Below, piece after piece: positions 17,336 through 25,617 of a stretch of 64,000 nucleotides of DNA (the first letter of the stretch is position 1; every line of letters starts with the position of its first letter). The position numbers were made by a program, and so were the translations under genes. The notes beneath the pieces are model-generated. The model worked only from the letters and a program-made list of their open reading frames with translations. It ran no database searches and was not told the DNA's origin. Origin of the DNA: Zhongshania sp. (lineage in GTDB: Bacteria; Pseudomonadota; Gammaproteobacteria; Pseudomonadales; Spongiibacteraceae); contig NZ_JARGNU010000002.1 of NCBI RefSeq assembly GCF_029212375.1, forward strand, positions 1 through 64,000. The letters run 5' to 3'.

Positions 17336-18058
17336 TTAATCTTGGCGATTAGGCTTTAGTAATGCCCGTAGCCAATTGCGCCAGCTATTATTGGCCATGG
17401 TCATCTTGGCTAGCTCGTCTTGAATTTCGTAGTAGTGCTCAGAATTTTGAAACAATACCTCGCGTTTTAGCATCCGACGCTTAGGGTTGATGGCTTTTAT
17501 CACCCGCGCGGGGTTGCCCGCCGCAACCACGTTGGCAGGTATGTCTTTGGTGACAATACTGCCGGCGCCAATCACGCTGTTCTCGCCAATACGCACGCCT
17601 TTGTTGACAATGACACGCTCGCCTAGCCAAACATTATTCTCTAATACCACCGGTCTTTCACTGCGAAACGGGCGGATGCGGTTGTAAATGCCATGCCAGT
17701 CGCTGTCGCTGATATAAACATTGGCGGCAAACATGCAATTGTCGCCAATACGGATCGACTTGGCTGCCGATATTCGCACCCCTGGCGATAGCAAGCAGTA
17801 GTCGCCAATGCGGATTTCGGTTTTGCCGAGTCGACTCGGCCAGGTGGTTAAACGAATCATATTGTCTGGTGAGGCGATAATGTGGGCGTGGCGGCCAATA
17901 TGAATATTGTCGCCAAAGATCACCACGCTGCGCGGGTTTACCACATCTGGCAAATTGCCAAGGCTATCGAACTGGGGGGCAATATAGCGGCGAACATACC
18001 AGCGGTTTAGTGCTTTGCTAAGGCGATGGAGCGCATATGGGGTGCTGCTGCGACGCAC
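17336..18058 (-). CDS. Hexapeptide-repeat acyltransferase (WbbJ/LacA-like)
   Basis: A 240-residue left-handed beta-helix acyltransferase. Imperfect hexapeptide repeats run from about residue 45 to 165 (for example IHIGRHAHIIAS, IRIGDYCLLSPG, IRIGDNCMFAAN, VRIGENSVIGAGSIV), followed by NVVAAGNPARVIK, the usual ending of the acetyltransferase fold. The family moves acetyl or other acyl groups onto sugars; the acceptor here is unknown. The first 40 residues are basic and may contact membrane or other proteins. It starts at GTG and stands alone, convergent with groEL. Confidence 0.82.
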   Translation of the reverse strand: MRRSSTPYALHRLSKALNRWYVRRYIAPQFDSLGNLPDVVNPRSVVIFGDNIHIGRHAHIIASPDNMIRLTTWPSRLGKTEIRIGDYCLLSPGVRISAAKSIRIGDNCMFAANVYISDSDWHGIYNRIRPFRSERPVVLENNVWLGERVIVNKGVRIGENSVIGAGSIVTKDIPANVVAAGNPARVIKAINPKRRMLKREVLFQNSEHYYEIQDELAKMTMANNSWRNWLRALLKPNRQD

Positions 18059-18313
18059 AGGATGTTTCCTTTGATGGTTTGGCCAAATGACCGCAAGTGG
18101 GTCGCTCGTGTTACTGGGCGCGAATTATCGCAGCTCATATGAGTGCGTGCATCGCTATTTTCACTAACGAATATACTAAGTTATTATTGTGTGGTCAGTG
18201 AAAACATGGTTTAGTATGGCTCAATAAATAAATTCCGTGTAGTAGTTGGTCGCTATAAATCTTGGTTCGGTGGCTGGCGTACAAACACAAATAATAAATA
18301 CTGGAATGATCCT

Positions 18314-20662
18314 ATGGTTAATTATCGCGCACTTTGTCTATTCCTTGTGCTGCTAGCGCTGTCGGCCTGCGGTGGTAGTAGTTCAAGCTCTAATTCGTCT
18401 CGCAACTCGGATTCTGGCGGCGTTAACCAGTCTGTAGACGGCGATGGCGACGGAGTCGCTGACGAAACTGATAATTGCCCTCAGTTAGCCAATGCCAGTC
18501 AGGCTGATGCCGACAGCGATGGTATTGGCGATGCTTGCGATGACAGCGCTAATAGCAATGGCATTGCCGATGCAGACAATGATGGTATTAGTGATGAGCA
18601 CGATAATTGTCCTGCGGCGAGCAATGCTAATCAGCAGGATCTTGATGCCGATTCCGTTGGTGATGTGTGTGACCTCGAAGACAGTCGCGATAGTGACGGC
18701 GACGGCGTTGCTAATGAAGAGGATCTTTGCGCGAACTCCATCGCGCAGGCGACGGTAAATAGCCAAGGTTGCTCCGCTACGCAAACCAACGCCTCGTGTG
18801 GCGACAGCTTTGCCGCGGTTACGGCTAATCGTCATTATCAAGTTATTCTGCCTTCGGCGAGCGGTGAAAACATCAGTTTTGAAGTGTTTGAACCGGCAAA
18901 ATTGGATTGCGGCAAGCGTGCACTGGGTGCCCACCCCTTGGTGTTGCATAGCCATGGTTTTGGCGGCGCGCGGGTTAGCGATCCTGCTGCGAGTGATTAC
19001 AGCGGCAATGCCCTGGACCTCCTAGTGGCTGCGGGCTATGCGGTGATTAGTATCGACCAGCGCGGTTTTGGCGACAGCAGCGGCACTGTGCGGGTGATGG
19101 ACCCCGATGTAGAGGGTTTGGATTTATTGCAGATACTGGATTGGGCCGAAGCCAATTTGGATTATTTGGCGTGGCGCAATGAAGCAAATGGTGAGCTGGC
19201 GGCGCGGCCAGATCCGGCGGTGAGTGTTGCTGGCGGTGTTAATCTGCTCAGTGGTGCAGTGGGCTCAAGCTATGGTGGCGGTTACCAACTACTGATCCAC
19301 GGCGTAGACGAGAAACAGCGTATGGACGCGATGGTGCCAGATATTACTTGGCACTATTTACCCTTTAGCCTAAACCCCGGCGACGTGGTGAAATCGGCGT
19401 GGAGTTTATTGCTAGTGGGCGGTGGCGAGGCGGGGAGCTATCAGCCTGGTTTTGAAAATCAAGAATCGCCGTTGGCGCGGGGGCTTGATCCCTTTGTGAA
19501 AGAAACCCTATTGCGCGGTATTGCTAGCAATGAATTTCCGCGCGATGCGCTGGCGTGGTTTGCCTACCACAGCCCCCAGTATTGGTGTGAGCAGAACGGG
19601 CAGGCCACTATGCCCTACAGTTTTTCAGCCAGCGAGATAAACAATAATATCAGCAGTGAATTTAACGAGGCGCCGGGCAGCAATAGCTACACTGGGCAGC
19701 CTGGGGTGGATATTTTGCTAACTCAAGGCATTCGCGACACGTTGTTTAATTTCAATGATGCTTGGTGGAATTTTCAGTGTTTAAGTGAGCGCGCAGCCGG
19801 CAGTGGCCATGAAGTGCGCCTGCTAACCCATGAAAGCGGTCATATTATTCCCAATTTTATTGGTGAAACTCCCGAGCCAGTTTACTTCCAAGCCTTGGCG
19901 GGCAAGTTTGCCTGCGGCGCTAGGACCCAGCGCAGTGCCACCATTGATTGGTTTAACGACAAATTGCGGGGGCAGGCTCCGGCCGCTGATCTCAGCGGTC
20001 CTAATGAGATTTGTGTTTCTCTGGCCGACGACGACGCAGTGAATATTCCGGTAGCGGAATTTAAAGCACGCCGATCTGCCAACGACGCGACGGTGCCGGC
20101 GTTTAGTGCGTTTAATAACTTGGCGCTTGCCAATGTCCCAAATGGGGTGGCCGCGCAGGCGGCTCACGTTTTGGGGCAGGATGTAAATATTGTGCCACTA
20201 CTTAGCGTAAGTGACAGCAAAGGCTTAATTATTGCCGGTATCCCTCAGCTTGATATTACCGTCACTACCCCGCAAATACTTAACGATGCAGCGTGCGCGC
20301 TGGGCGGTGTGCCAACCATTCGCAGCGGCTGCGATAGCATTCTGTTTGTGGGTGTCGCGATCCGTAATGCTGGCGGTGAGTGGCGCTTGCTAGACGATCA
20401 AATCATGCCAGTACGTGGCCTTGGTAGCCATGCCGATATTGACTTGGTGGGGATTGCCGAGCGCTTGGCGATGGGTGACGAACTGGGCTTGTGGGTGAGC
20501 GGCTATCACCCACAATATTTAGAAGCATTTTCTCGTGATGCCACAATACCAGTGGTAAATATCGCGGCCAATGCGCGGCTGCCCCTGTTTGCAGTGGACG
20601 CAGCTGGCAAGCCTGATTTTAGCGCAGCTGCTACGGCTGCTATTACGGCGTCGGCCCCGTAA
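18314..20662 (+). CDS. Lipoprotein with thrombospondin type-3 repeats fused to an alpha/beta hydrolase domain
   Basis: A 782-residue secreted lipoprotein. The signal peptide ends in lipobox LSAC (C19), followed by a Gly-Ser-Asn linker. Residues about 40-140 carry thrombospondin type-3-like calcium repeats ([54 protein letters not shown]). From about residue 175 an alpha/beta hydrolase follows, with HSHGFGG (oxyanion region), [11 protein letters not shown], the nucleophile elbow GSSYGG (Ser319), a likely acid Asp in [10 protein letters not shown], and the His in [11 protein letters not shown]. It resembles S15/CocE-like esterase-peptidases. A C-terminal beta-rich part of about 150 residues may resemble X-Pro peptidase-type domains. 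The substrate is unknown; an extracellular esterase or peptidase at the cell surface is the best guess. Confidence 0.75.
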   Translation: MVNYRALCLFLVLLALSACGGSSSSSNSSRNSDSGGVNQSVDGDGDGVADETDNCPQLANASQADADSDGIGDACDDSANSNGIADADNDGISDEHDNCPAASNANQQDLDADSVGDVCDLEDSRDSDGDGVANEEDLCANSIAQATVNSQGCSATQTNASCGDSFAAVTANRHYQVILPSASGENISFEVFEPAKLDCGKRALGAHPLVLHSHGFGGARVSDPAASDYSGNALDLLVAAGYAVISIDQRGFGDSSGTVRVMDPDVEGLDLLQILDWAEANLDYLAWRNEANGELAARPDPAVSVAGGVNLLSGAVGSSYGGGYQLLIHGVDEKQRMDAMVPDITWHYLPFSLNPGDVVKSAWSLLLVGGGEAGSYQPGFENQESPLARGLDPFVKETLLRGIASNEFPRDALAWFAYHSPQYWCEQNGQATMPYSFSASEINNNISSEFNEAPGSNSYTGQPGVDILLTQGIRDTLFNFNDAWWNFQCLSERAAGSGHEVRLLTHESGHIIPNFIGETPEPVYFQALAGKFACGARTQRSATIDWFNDKLRGQAPAADLSGPNEICVSLADDDAVNIPVAEFKARRSANDATVPAFSAFNNLALANVPNGVAAQAAHVLGQDVNIVPLLSVSDSKGLIIAGIPQLDITVTTPQILNDAACALGGVPTIRSGCDSILFVGVAIRNAGGEWRLLDDQIMPVRGLGSHADIDLVGIAERLAMGDELGLWVSGYHPQYLEAFSRDATIPVVNIAANARLPLFAVDAAGKPDFSAAATAAITASAP

Positions 20663-20811
20663 CATTGCAGTTGGGCCCACAATTTGCGCTTTTCCCGCAT
20701 CCGGTCACTGCTTGTGAGCGTTGCTGCGCTAAAATCTTTACCGCCTCGCCCAGATAAGAATTTGTGTCGAAGGCGCGCTCCTCTCTATACTTAAGCCCAT
20801 TCTTTACTTGG

Positions 20812-20857
20812 GTCTTGTCGGTTATAGTCTGACAAGACCCTCGTGCTGGGGTCTTTT
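20812..20857 (+). promoter_or_regulatory. Two mutually exclusive hairpins, attenuator-like
   Basis: GTCTTGTC (20812-20819) pairs with GACAAGAC (20831-20838). The last part of that segment, AAGACCC (20834-20840), can instead pair with GGGTCTT (20849-20855), which runs into TTTT. The two stems overlap, as in an antiterminator/terminator switch. It lies 28-73 bases before the methyltransferase-like gene and about 150 bases after the hydrolase gene, so it could also be just the terminator of the latter. Confidence 0.45.
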
Positions 20858-20884
20858 CTATTGCCAGGCTAATTAGGCCGTCGA

Positions 20885-21583
20885 GTGAGTGAGGGTGATT
20901 TGGAGCTGTCGTCAATTGTTCCGTGGGGGCGTTCGTACGCAGAGTATTGCCGTATGTTTGCCCTTAGCGAAAGGGATTTAGAGGGACATATTCTCGGCTG
21001 TGGTGATGGCCCCGCCAGCTTTAATGCCGAGCTTAGCCAAAACGGTGGCCGGATTATGTCGGTCGATCCCATTTATCAGTTCACCAAGGCCGAAATAAGC
21101 GGCCGAATTCAGCGCGTCTACCCTGGTATGATTGCCGAGCTTGCCCGCCACGCCGACAAATATTACTGGAGCAGCTTTAAAGACCCCGGCCACCTTGGCT
21201 CAGTGCGCATGTCGGCGATGAATCGGTTTTTAGACGATTTTGAGGCCGGCCTAGCGGCGGGGCGTTATGTTGAAACCAGCCTGCCTGAATTGCCCTTTTT
21301 TGATAATGAATTTGACCTTGGCCTGTGCTCTCACCTGCTATTTTTATACAGCGAGCAAATTGACGCCGCCCAGCATATTCAAGCTTTAACGGAAATGTGT
21401 CGCGTTGCCAAAGAAGTGCGAGTTTATCCACTACTCAGTCTCGATGGTCGTTTGTCGCAGCACCTTCCTGGGGTGATGCGCTATTTTAACGAGCGGGATT
21501 ACCAGGCCGAGTTAAAGGCCGTGCCCTATCAATTTCAAAAAGGCGCTAGCGATATGCTTACCCTTCGGAAAATTATTTGCTAG
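20885..21583 (+). CDS. SAM-dependent methyltransferase-like protein
   Basis: A 232-residue protein with a recognisable class I methyltransferase N-terminal core: HILGCGDGPASFNAEL at about residues 35-50 replaces the usual DxGxGxG loop, and IMSVDP is the acidic end of strand 2. ELPFFDNEFDLGLCSHLLF is the typical P-F-x-x-x-x-F-D-L segment. Members of this branch are uncharacterised and the methyl acceptor is unknown. The start is probably GTG at 20885, which has no strong ribosome site. It lies 51 bp upstream of the mutarotase gene. Confidence 0.65.
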   Translation: MSEGDLELSSIVPWGRSYAEYCRMFALSERDLEGHILGCGDGPASFNAELSQNGGRIMSVDPIYQFTKAEISGRIQRVYPGMIAELARHADKYYWSSFKDPGHLGSVRMSAMNRFLDDFEAGLAAGRYVETSLPELPFFDNEFDLGLCSHLLFLYSEQIDAAQHIQALTEMCRVAKEVRVYPLLSLDGRLSQHLPGVMRYFNERDYQAELKAVPYQFQKGASDMLTLRKIIC

Positions 21584-21634
21584 ATGTTCGATGTAAATAA
21601 CTTAGTAATTAGAAACTTGCGGCTAGGATAAACA

Positions 21635-22534
21635 ATGGTTTTAGATGCTCTCGAATTACCCAGTGCCAAGCTGAGTTTGCTGCCGGCCAGCGACGTGTTT
21701 GCTGGGGCGGGTGACCTGCCTCTGCTGGAATGCATTACCGCTAAATGTCGGGCGTTAATTGCCTTGCAAGGTGCGCAGGTCTTGTCTTTTTGTCCGCAGG
21801 GCGAAGATGATCTGTTGTGGTTGAGTCCGCTGGAATCCTTTGTGGCGGGCAAGGCTATTCGCGGGGGTATTCCGCTGTGTTTACCTTGGTTTGGGGTGAA
21901 TCGCCGCGAACCCGAATTACCCAAACACGGCTTTGCGCGTGACCAGTCGTGGGTCTTGGAGAATGTGGCCGAGGCCGATGACGGTAATTTGGTGTTAAAT
22001 TTTAGCTTCCAGCCCAGCGCGGCAAATTTGGCGCTGTTCCCGTGGCTATTTTCAGCGCATCTTGAAGTGAGCTTGGGGGAGTCCCTGCAACTGACCCTAA
22101 AACTGAATAACGAGGGTGTAGAAACAATGCCGCTGAGCTTTGCAATGCACAGTTATTTTGCGGTGGCGGCATTGGATAAGTTGGCGCTCAAGGGCGTGTC
22201 TGGCGCGGACTATCTTGATAATTGCCGCCAGCTGCAGCGCTTTCGGCAGGATGAAACGCTGCAGTTTAATACCGAAATAGATCGGGTATACGAAGGTTTG
22301 GGCGGTGAGCAGCAGCTTTGTGATACCGCGCGAACAATTACCGTGACCGGCAGTGGCTGCGATACGGTGGTGGTGTGGAATCCAGGCGCGGCGCTCGCGC
22401 AGAAAATGGCCGACGTTGGCGAGTATTTCTCGGAATACCTCTGTGTGGAGCGGGGTATGGCTTTTGCGGATGAGTTGCAGCTCGCCCCTGGTCAGCAGCA
22501 TGTTGCGATAATGACGGTGGCGAAGGCATGTTGA
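21635..22534 (+). CDS. yeaD: D-hexose-6-phosphate mutarotase (YeaD family)
   Basis: A 299-residue galactose-mutarotase-fold protein that should speed anomer conversion of hexose 6-phosphates. Family features are GAQVLSFCPQGEDDLLWLSP, the IRGGIPLCLPWFG motif, the KHGFARDQSW histidine, and FAMHSYFAV with a second catalytic histidine. The C-terminal VERGMAF segment is also standard. The length fits YeaD proteins. It appears to be in a short operon with the methyltransferase-like gene. Confidence 0.88.
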   Translation: MVLDALELPSAKLSLLPASDVFAGAGDLPLLECITAKCRALIALQGAQVLSFCPQGEDDLLWLSPLESFVAGKAIRGGIPLCLPWFGVNRREPELPKHGFARDQSWVLENVAEADDGNLVLNFSFQPSAANLALFPWLFSAHLEVSLGESLQLTLKLNNEGVETMPLSFAMHSYFAVAALDKLALKGVSGADYLDNCRQLQRFRQDETLQFNTEIDRVYEGLGGEQQLCDTARTITVTGSGCDTVVVWNPGAALAQKMADVGEYFSEYLCVERGMAFADELQLAPGQQHVAIMTVAKAC

Positions 22535-22737
22535 TGCTATGCTTTAAGCAGAGTGTTTTGGGTGGTTTGTTTTAGCCAGAGACCAAAATTCCGGCCCGTT
22601 AAAGGCTTCTAATTCACATAAAAATAATTCTGTTCAGTTTCAGTTAATCTCAGCTAGGTATTATTGCGTACACGATTTGAAGAGTACTGCATTTACATTG
22701 GTATCTGCGGTGAGTGGTAAATTACGAGGGGAAAATT

Positions 22738-23283
22738 ATGCGTTTACTTTTAGTTATGACTGCTGTGTTGTCGGTAGTGCTAGTAGGCTGTAGCAGCAGT
22801 GGAACAGTGTATAAACCGGCGGATGAGCGCGGCGCCTACGGCTATACGGAAACGGAATTAGGCAGTGATCGCTACCGTGTAACCTTTACCGGTAACAGCC
22901 GGACTGATAAAGAAACCGTAAACGATTACGCCATGTTGCGTGCCGCGGAACTGACCCTGCAAAATGGCTATAATTGGTTCCACTTGGTTAATCGCGATAC
23001 CGAAGGTAAAACCCGCACCACTGGTGGTATTTCAGCCATTAATGACTTTGGTGGTCACACTGCAGTTTATCAGCGCTGTGGTTTAGTGAGCTGCGACACC
23101 GTAGTAACGCAAACGCCTTCACGGTTGAGCGGTGGCGTGTCAACGTCAACTACCCGCACCAACTACCAAGCCTCGCTGGAAATTAAAATGGGTAAAAACC
23201 CTATGCCAGATGACGCGGAGGCCTATAATGCCCAAGAATTAGCGTCTACTTTACGTCGCTGGATTGGTCAAAAGTCGAAGTAA
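22738..23283 (+). CDS. Small lipoprotein of the CC0125/CC1285 type
   Basis: A 181-residue predicted lipoprotein. The signal peptide MRLLLVMTAVLSVVLVGC ends at Cys18. The mature part, with GYTETELGSDRYRVTFTGNS and YAMLRAAELTLQNGYNWFHL, matches the CC0125-like lipoprotein family of unknown function. The ATG at 22738 is chosen because GAGGGGAA precedes it at the right distance; an in-frame GTG at 22714 would disrupt the signal peptide. A strong terminator follows, so it is a single-gene unit. Confidence 0.82.
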   Translation: MRLLLVMTAVLSVVLVGCSSSGTVYKPADERGAYGYTETELGSDRYRVTFTGNSRTDKETVNDYAMLRAAELTLQNGYNWFHLVNRDTEGKTRTTGGISAINDFGGHTAVYQRCGLVSCDTVVTQTPSRLSGGVSTSTTRTNYQASLEIKMGKNPMPDDAEAYNAQELASTLRRWIGQKSK

Positions 23284-23305
23284 GCATATCGCTTCTTTTT
23301 GCTCC

Positions 23306-23334
23306 AACCGGGTGCTAGTCACCCGGTTTTTTTT
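23306..23334 (+). terminator. Rho-independent terminator after the lipoprotein gene
   Basis: AACCGGGTG-CTAGT-CACCCGGTT forms a perfect 9-bp stem and runs directly into eight T residues. This is a textbook intrinsic terminator. Confidence 0.93.
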
Positions 23335-23347
23335 GTGAGGTCACAAG

Positions 23348-23743
23348 GTGTTGGCAGAGCGCAGTAATCATCAGTCTGAACAGGAAGTAGTGGTGGTCTT
23401 GGGGGCGAGTCCAAAACCTGAGCGCTATTCGTTTAAGGCAGTGAAATTGTTGGCGGAATACGGACATCGAGTGTTGCCGGTGAACCCCTATCACCGCGAA
23501 GTGGCGGGGATTACCTGCGTAGCGGGGCTTGATCAGCTCAATGAAAAAGTCGATACCGTTAGCGTGTACGTACGCGCCAATTTACTGGTAAATGACCTCG
23601 CTAAACTGATTGCGCTGGCGCCGCGGCGGGTTATTTTTAACCCTGGTACCGAGTCAGATGAAATGATGGCGGCCTTGGCTGAGGCTGGGATTGCTTGCGA
23701 AGAGGCTTGCACCTTGGTTTTATTGCGCACTGGCCAGTTTTGA
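23348..23743 (+). CDS. CoA-binding domain protein (YccU-like)
   Basis: A 131-residue Rossmann-fold protein. VVVLGASPKPERYSFKAVKLL at about residues 14-34 is the dinucleotide/CoA-binding motif, then GHRVLPVNPYHREVAG and the RRVIFNPGTESDEM segment typical of the stand-alone CoA-binding family. No catalytic domain is attached. It starts at GTG only a few bases after the preceding terminator, so its promoter probably lies in or before that terminator. Confidence 0.82.
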   Translation: MLAERSNHQSEQEVVVVLGASPKPERYSFKAVKLLAEYGHRVLPVNPYHREVAGITCVAGLDQLNEKVDTVSVYVRANLLVNDLAKLIALAPRRVIFNPGTESDEMMAALAEAGIACEEACTLVLLRTGQF

Positions 23744-23771
23744 AGCGATAAGTGGCAGTAAGTTTAGTAAT

Positions 23772-23803
23772 AAAAAAGGGGAGCCATATGGCTCCCCTTT
23801 TTT
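23772..23803. terminator. Bidirectional terminator
   Basis: AAAAAAGGGGAGCCAT and ATGGCTCCCCTTTTTT form a 16-bp perfect palindrome with A-tract and T-tract on either side. It lies between the convergent CoA-binding and PuuD-like genes and should end both transcripts. Confidence 0.93.
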
Positions 23804-23819
23804 GTGGTGCAGCGTTTAC

Positions 23820-24473
23820 TTACACAAACTGCATTAGTGCAACCATGGCCACCGCTAGCGCGATGCTGCAATGCACAACGCCTTTTACGGTTGTCATTGG
23901 GCCGGTTTTGCCGAACAGGGCATTGAGCTGGATTAATGCGATTAAACCGATGCAAATCCACAGGCCCAAGCTGATATCGATGCCGGTCTTGCTTACCGCG
24001 ACTGCACCAGCAGCGCCAGTGCCGTGAAAAGAGCCGAGCATGCCGATAAGCATGGGCGCAGAGAACAAGGTATTGGTGCGTGAGGCTAGGCCAGCTTTAG
24101 GTGCTGCCTTAGAGGCGTCGCCTGGTTTAATGCCGCACACAATTTTCTGGTTTGGCCAAATAATCAGCCATACGTTAAGGAACATCAGGGTGCCCATTAG
24201 CGCGCCAATAATAATGTAGCCATTCAGGCCGCGGGTCATGGTGAAATGCAGCAAACCGAGGCCGGTGAGGAAGGTAAACATTGCACCCCAACGAAACCAC
24301 CACAGCGCACGAGGCGCGAGTTTTTTAACGGCATCGGCTTTGGCGGCAGGTTCGGCTTCTTTAAAATACTCGGTTTGTATAAAATTAAAGTAGTAGAGTA
24401 AGCCAATCCAAGTGACACCGAATAAGACGTGCAGCCAGCGTAATAGCAGATCTGGTGAGATAAATGCTTCCAT
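23820..24473 (-). CDS. PuuD-like membrane protein without cytochrome domain
   Basis: A 217-residue integral membrane protein matching the N-terminal domain of urate hydroxylase PuuD (LLRWLHVLFGVTWIGLLYYFNF at the start; HFTMTRGLNGYIIIGALMGT; NVWLIIWPNQK). It has about six membrane helices. PuuD proper continues into a cytochrome c domain of about 180 residues with a CxxCH site, which is absent here. No other purine-degradation gene is present in the window. The ATG at 24473 is preferred over one 24 codons upstream because the protein then begins directly before the first membrane helix. Confidence 0.75.
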   Translation of the reverse strand: MEAFISPDLLLRWLHVLFGVTWIGLLYYFNFIQTEYFKEAEPAAKADAVKKLAPRALWWFRWGAMFTFLTGLGLLHFTMTRGLNGYIIIGALMGTLMFLNVWLIIWPNQKIVCGIKPGDASKAAPKAGLASRTNTLFSAPMLIGMLGSFHGTGAAGAVAVSKTGIDISLGLWICIGLIALIQLNALFGKTGPMTTVKGVVHCSIALAVAMVALMQFV

Positions 24474-24706
24474 TAAAGAACCCTCGTTTGGCATTTGTTG
24501 TGAACTATTTTTGGGATGGTCGCAGCTTTGTTGCCACTGTAGCAATCAGAAGCTGCGCTGAGTGAGTGTAAAACCGCTAAAGTATAACAAAGCCGCTGAA
24601 CTTGGGTAGCAATTGCTGCTCAAATGGCGAGTGTGGTGCTTTATGCTCCGCCGCGTCAGTGTCATAATGATTTTTTTCTGCCCCTAATTAGAGTGAGTTA
24701 TTACGC

Positions 24707-25498
24707 GTGAGTACGGAAAGACAGGAACCTAAAATTTCACTCTCTATTGACGAGGACGATATCGTCCGTCCCGCGGCGCCCAAAAAGCCCCAGCCTGCGG
24801 CACCGGCTCCCACGCCCGCAGGAAATGGCGGCAGTGGTGGCTTCGTAATGTTTATGCTAACGGTTTTAATCTTGGCATTGGCGGCAGCCTCTTATTACCT
24901 CTACGACCAATTGACGACTACCCAGCAGCAGCTGCTGCTTGGCCAAGGTCGTATTGATTTACTTGAGCAGCGCTTGTCGGTTGCCGATGAAAGTATTACT
25001 GAAAGCAGTGTCAGCACTCAGGTTAAGCTCAAGGAGTTAGACGTTGAAGTGCGCAAGCTGTGGGACAATGTTTGGAAGAAACAAAAAGAAGAGCTCGCCC
25101 AGCACGATGTGAGCTTGGCAAAGCAAAAAGCAGATTTAGACAAAGCGGAGAAGCGTATCGCCGCGCTGGAAACCAAATTGCGGACCAGCGATGAGCAAGT
25201 TGCCAAAATTGTGAAGTCGTATAATTCTGAGCGTGAATCACTGACCTCAATGGCCGGTAAGTTGGATCGCGTTATTGCTCAGGCAGAAGTAAATCGCAAG
25301 CAATTATTGGACATGGGTAAGCAAGTGGCCTCTGGTGGCGCCTTGGATGCACGGGTTAAAGACTTGGAGCGCAGGGTTACTCAAAATGACGAGTGGCTGG
25401 ATTCGATTAATGCCTTCCGCAAGCAGGTAAATCGCGATATTGAGTCGATGCGCCAGACTATGTCCCAATACCACTCGGGCAGCCCAGCGCCTCGGTGA
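24707..25498 (+). CDS. Single-pass membrane protein with coiled coil, unknown function
   Basis: A 263-residue protein. Residues 1-45 are polar and proline/alanine-rich (cytoplasmic), residues about 47-68 form one membrane helix (FVMFMLTVLILALAAASYYL), and residues about 70-255 are strongly predicted coiled coil by eye (repeated Leu/Ala heptads such as LDKAEKRIAALETKL). The architecture suggests a periplasmic coiled-coil anchor. I recognise no named family. The start is GTG. It is followed by the 34-bp palindrome and fumarase. Confidence 0.7.
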   Translation: MSTERQEPKISLSIDEDDIVRPAAPKKPQPAAPAPTPAGNGGSGGFVMFMLTVLILALAAASYYLYDQLTTTQQQLLLGQGRIDLLEQRLSVADESITESSVSTQVKLKELDVEVRKLWDNVWKKQKEELAQHDVSLAKQKADLDKAEKRIAALETKLRTSDEQVAKIVKSYNSERESLTSMAGKLDRVIAQAEVNRKQLLDMGKQVASGGALDARVKDLERRVTQNDEWLDSINAFRKQVNRDIESMRQTMSQYHSGSPAPR

Positions 25499-25524
25499 GG
25501 GTTTTTTGCTAGGCAGCTAAGTAT

Positions 25525-25558
25525 TAGATGGCCGTGGTGTATACACCACGGCCATCTA
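25525..25558. promoter_or_regulatory. 34-bp perfect palindrome upstream of fumarase
   Basis: Positions 25525-25541 are the exact reverse complement of 25542-25558, centred on GTGTATAC with no loop. The octamer GTGTATAC recurs at 25563-25570, inside a likely -10 box TATACT (25566-25571). The position 17 bases upstream of that -10 falls inside the palindrome, which has no good -35, so the palindrome could be an operator. It may alternatively be the terminator of the upstream gene, though it lacks a T-tract. Confidence 0.55.
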
Positions 25559-25617
25559 GCTAGTGTATACTCTGCCGCCATTCTGGCCGCTGTCGCCATC
25601 ATTTCAGGAGTCCTCCG

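Noticed and set aside
18485-18955. 156-codon minus-strand frame opposite the lipoprotein gene
   Set aside because: It arises from the repetitive GAT-rich calcium repeats on the other strand (Ile/Ala/Thr-rich low complexity) and has no independent support.
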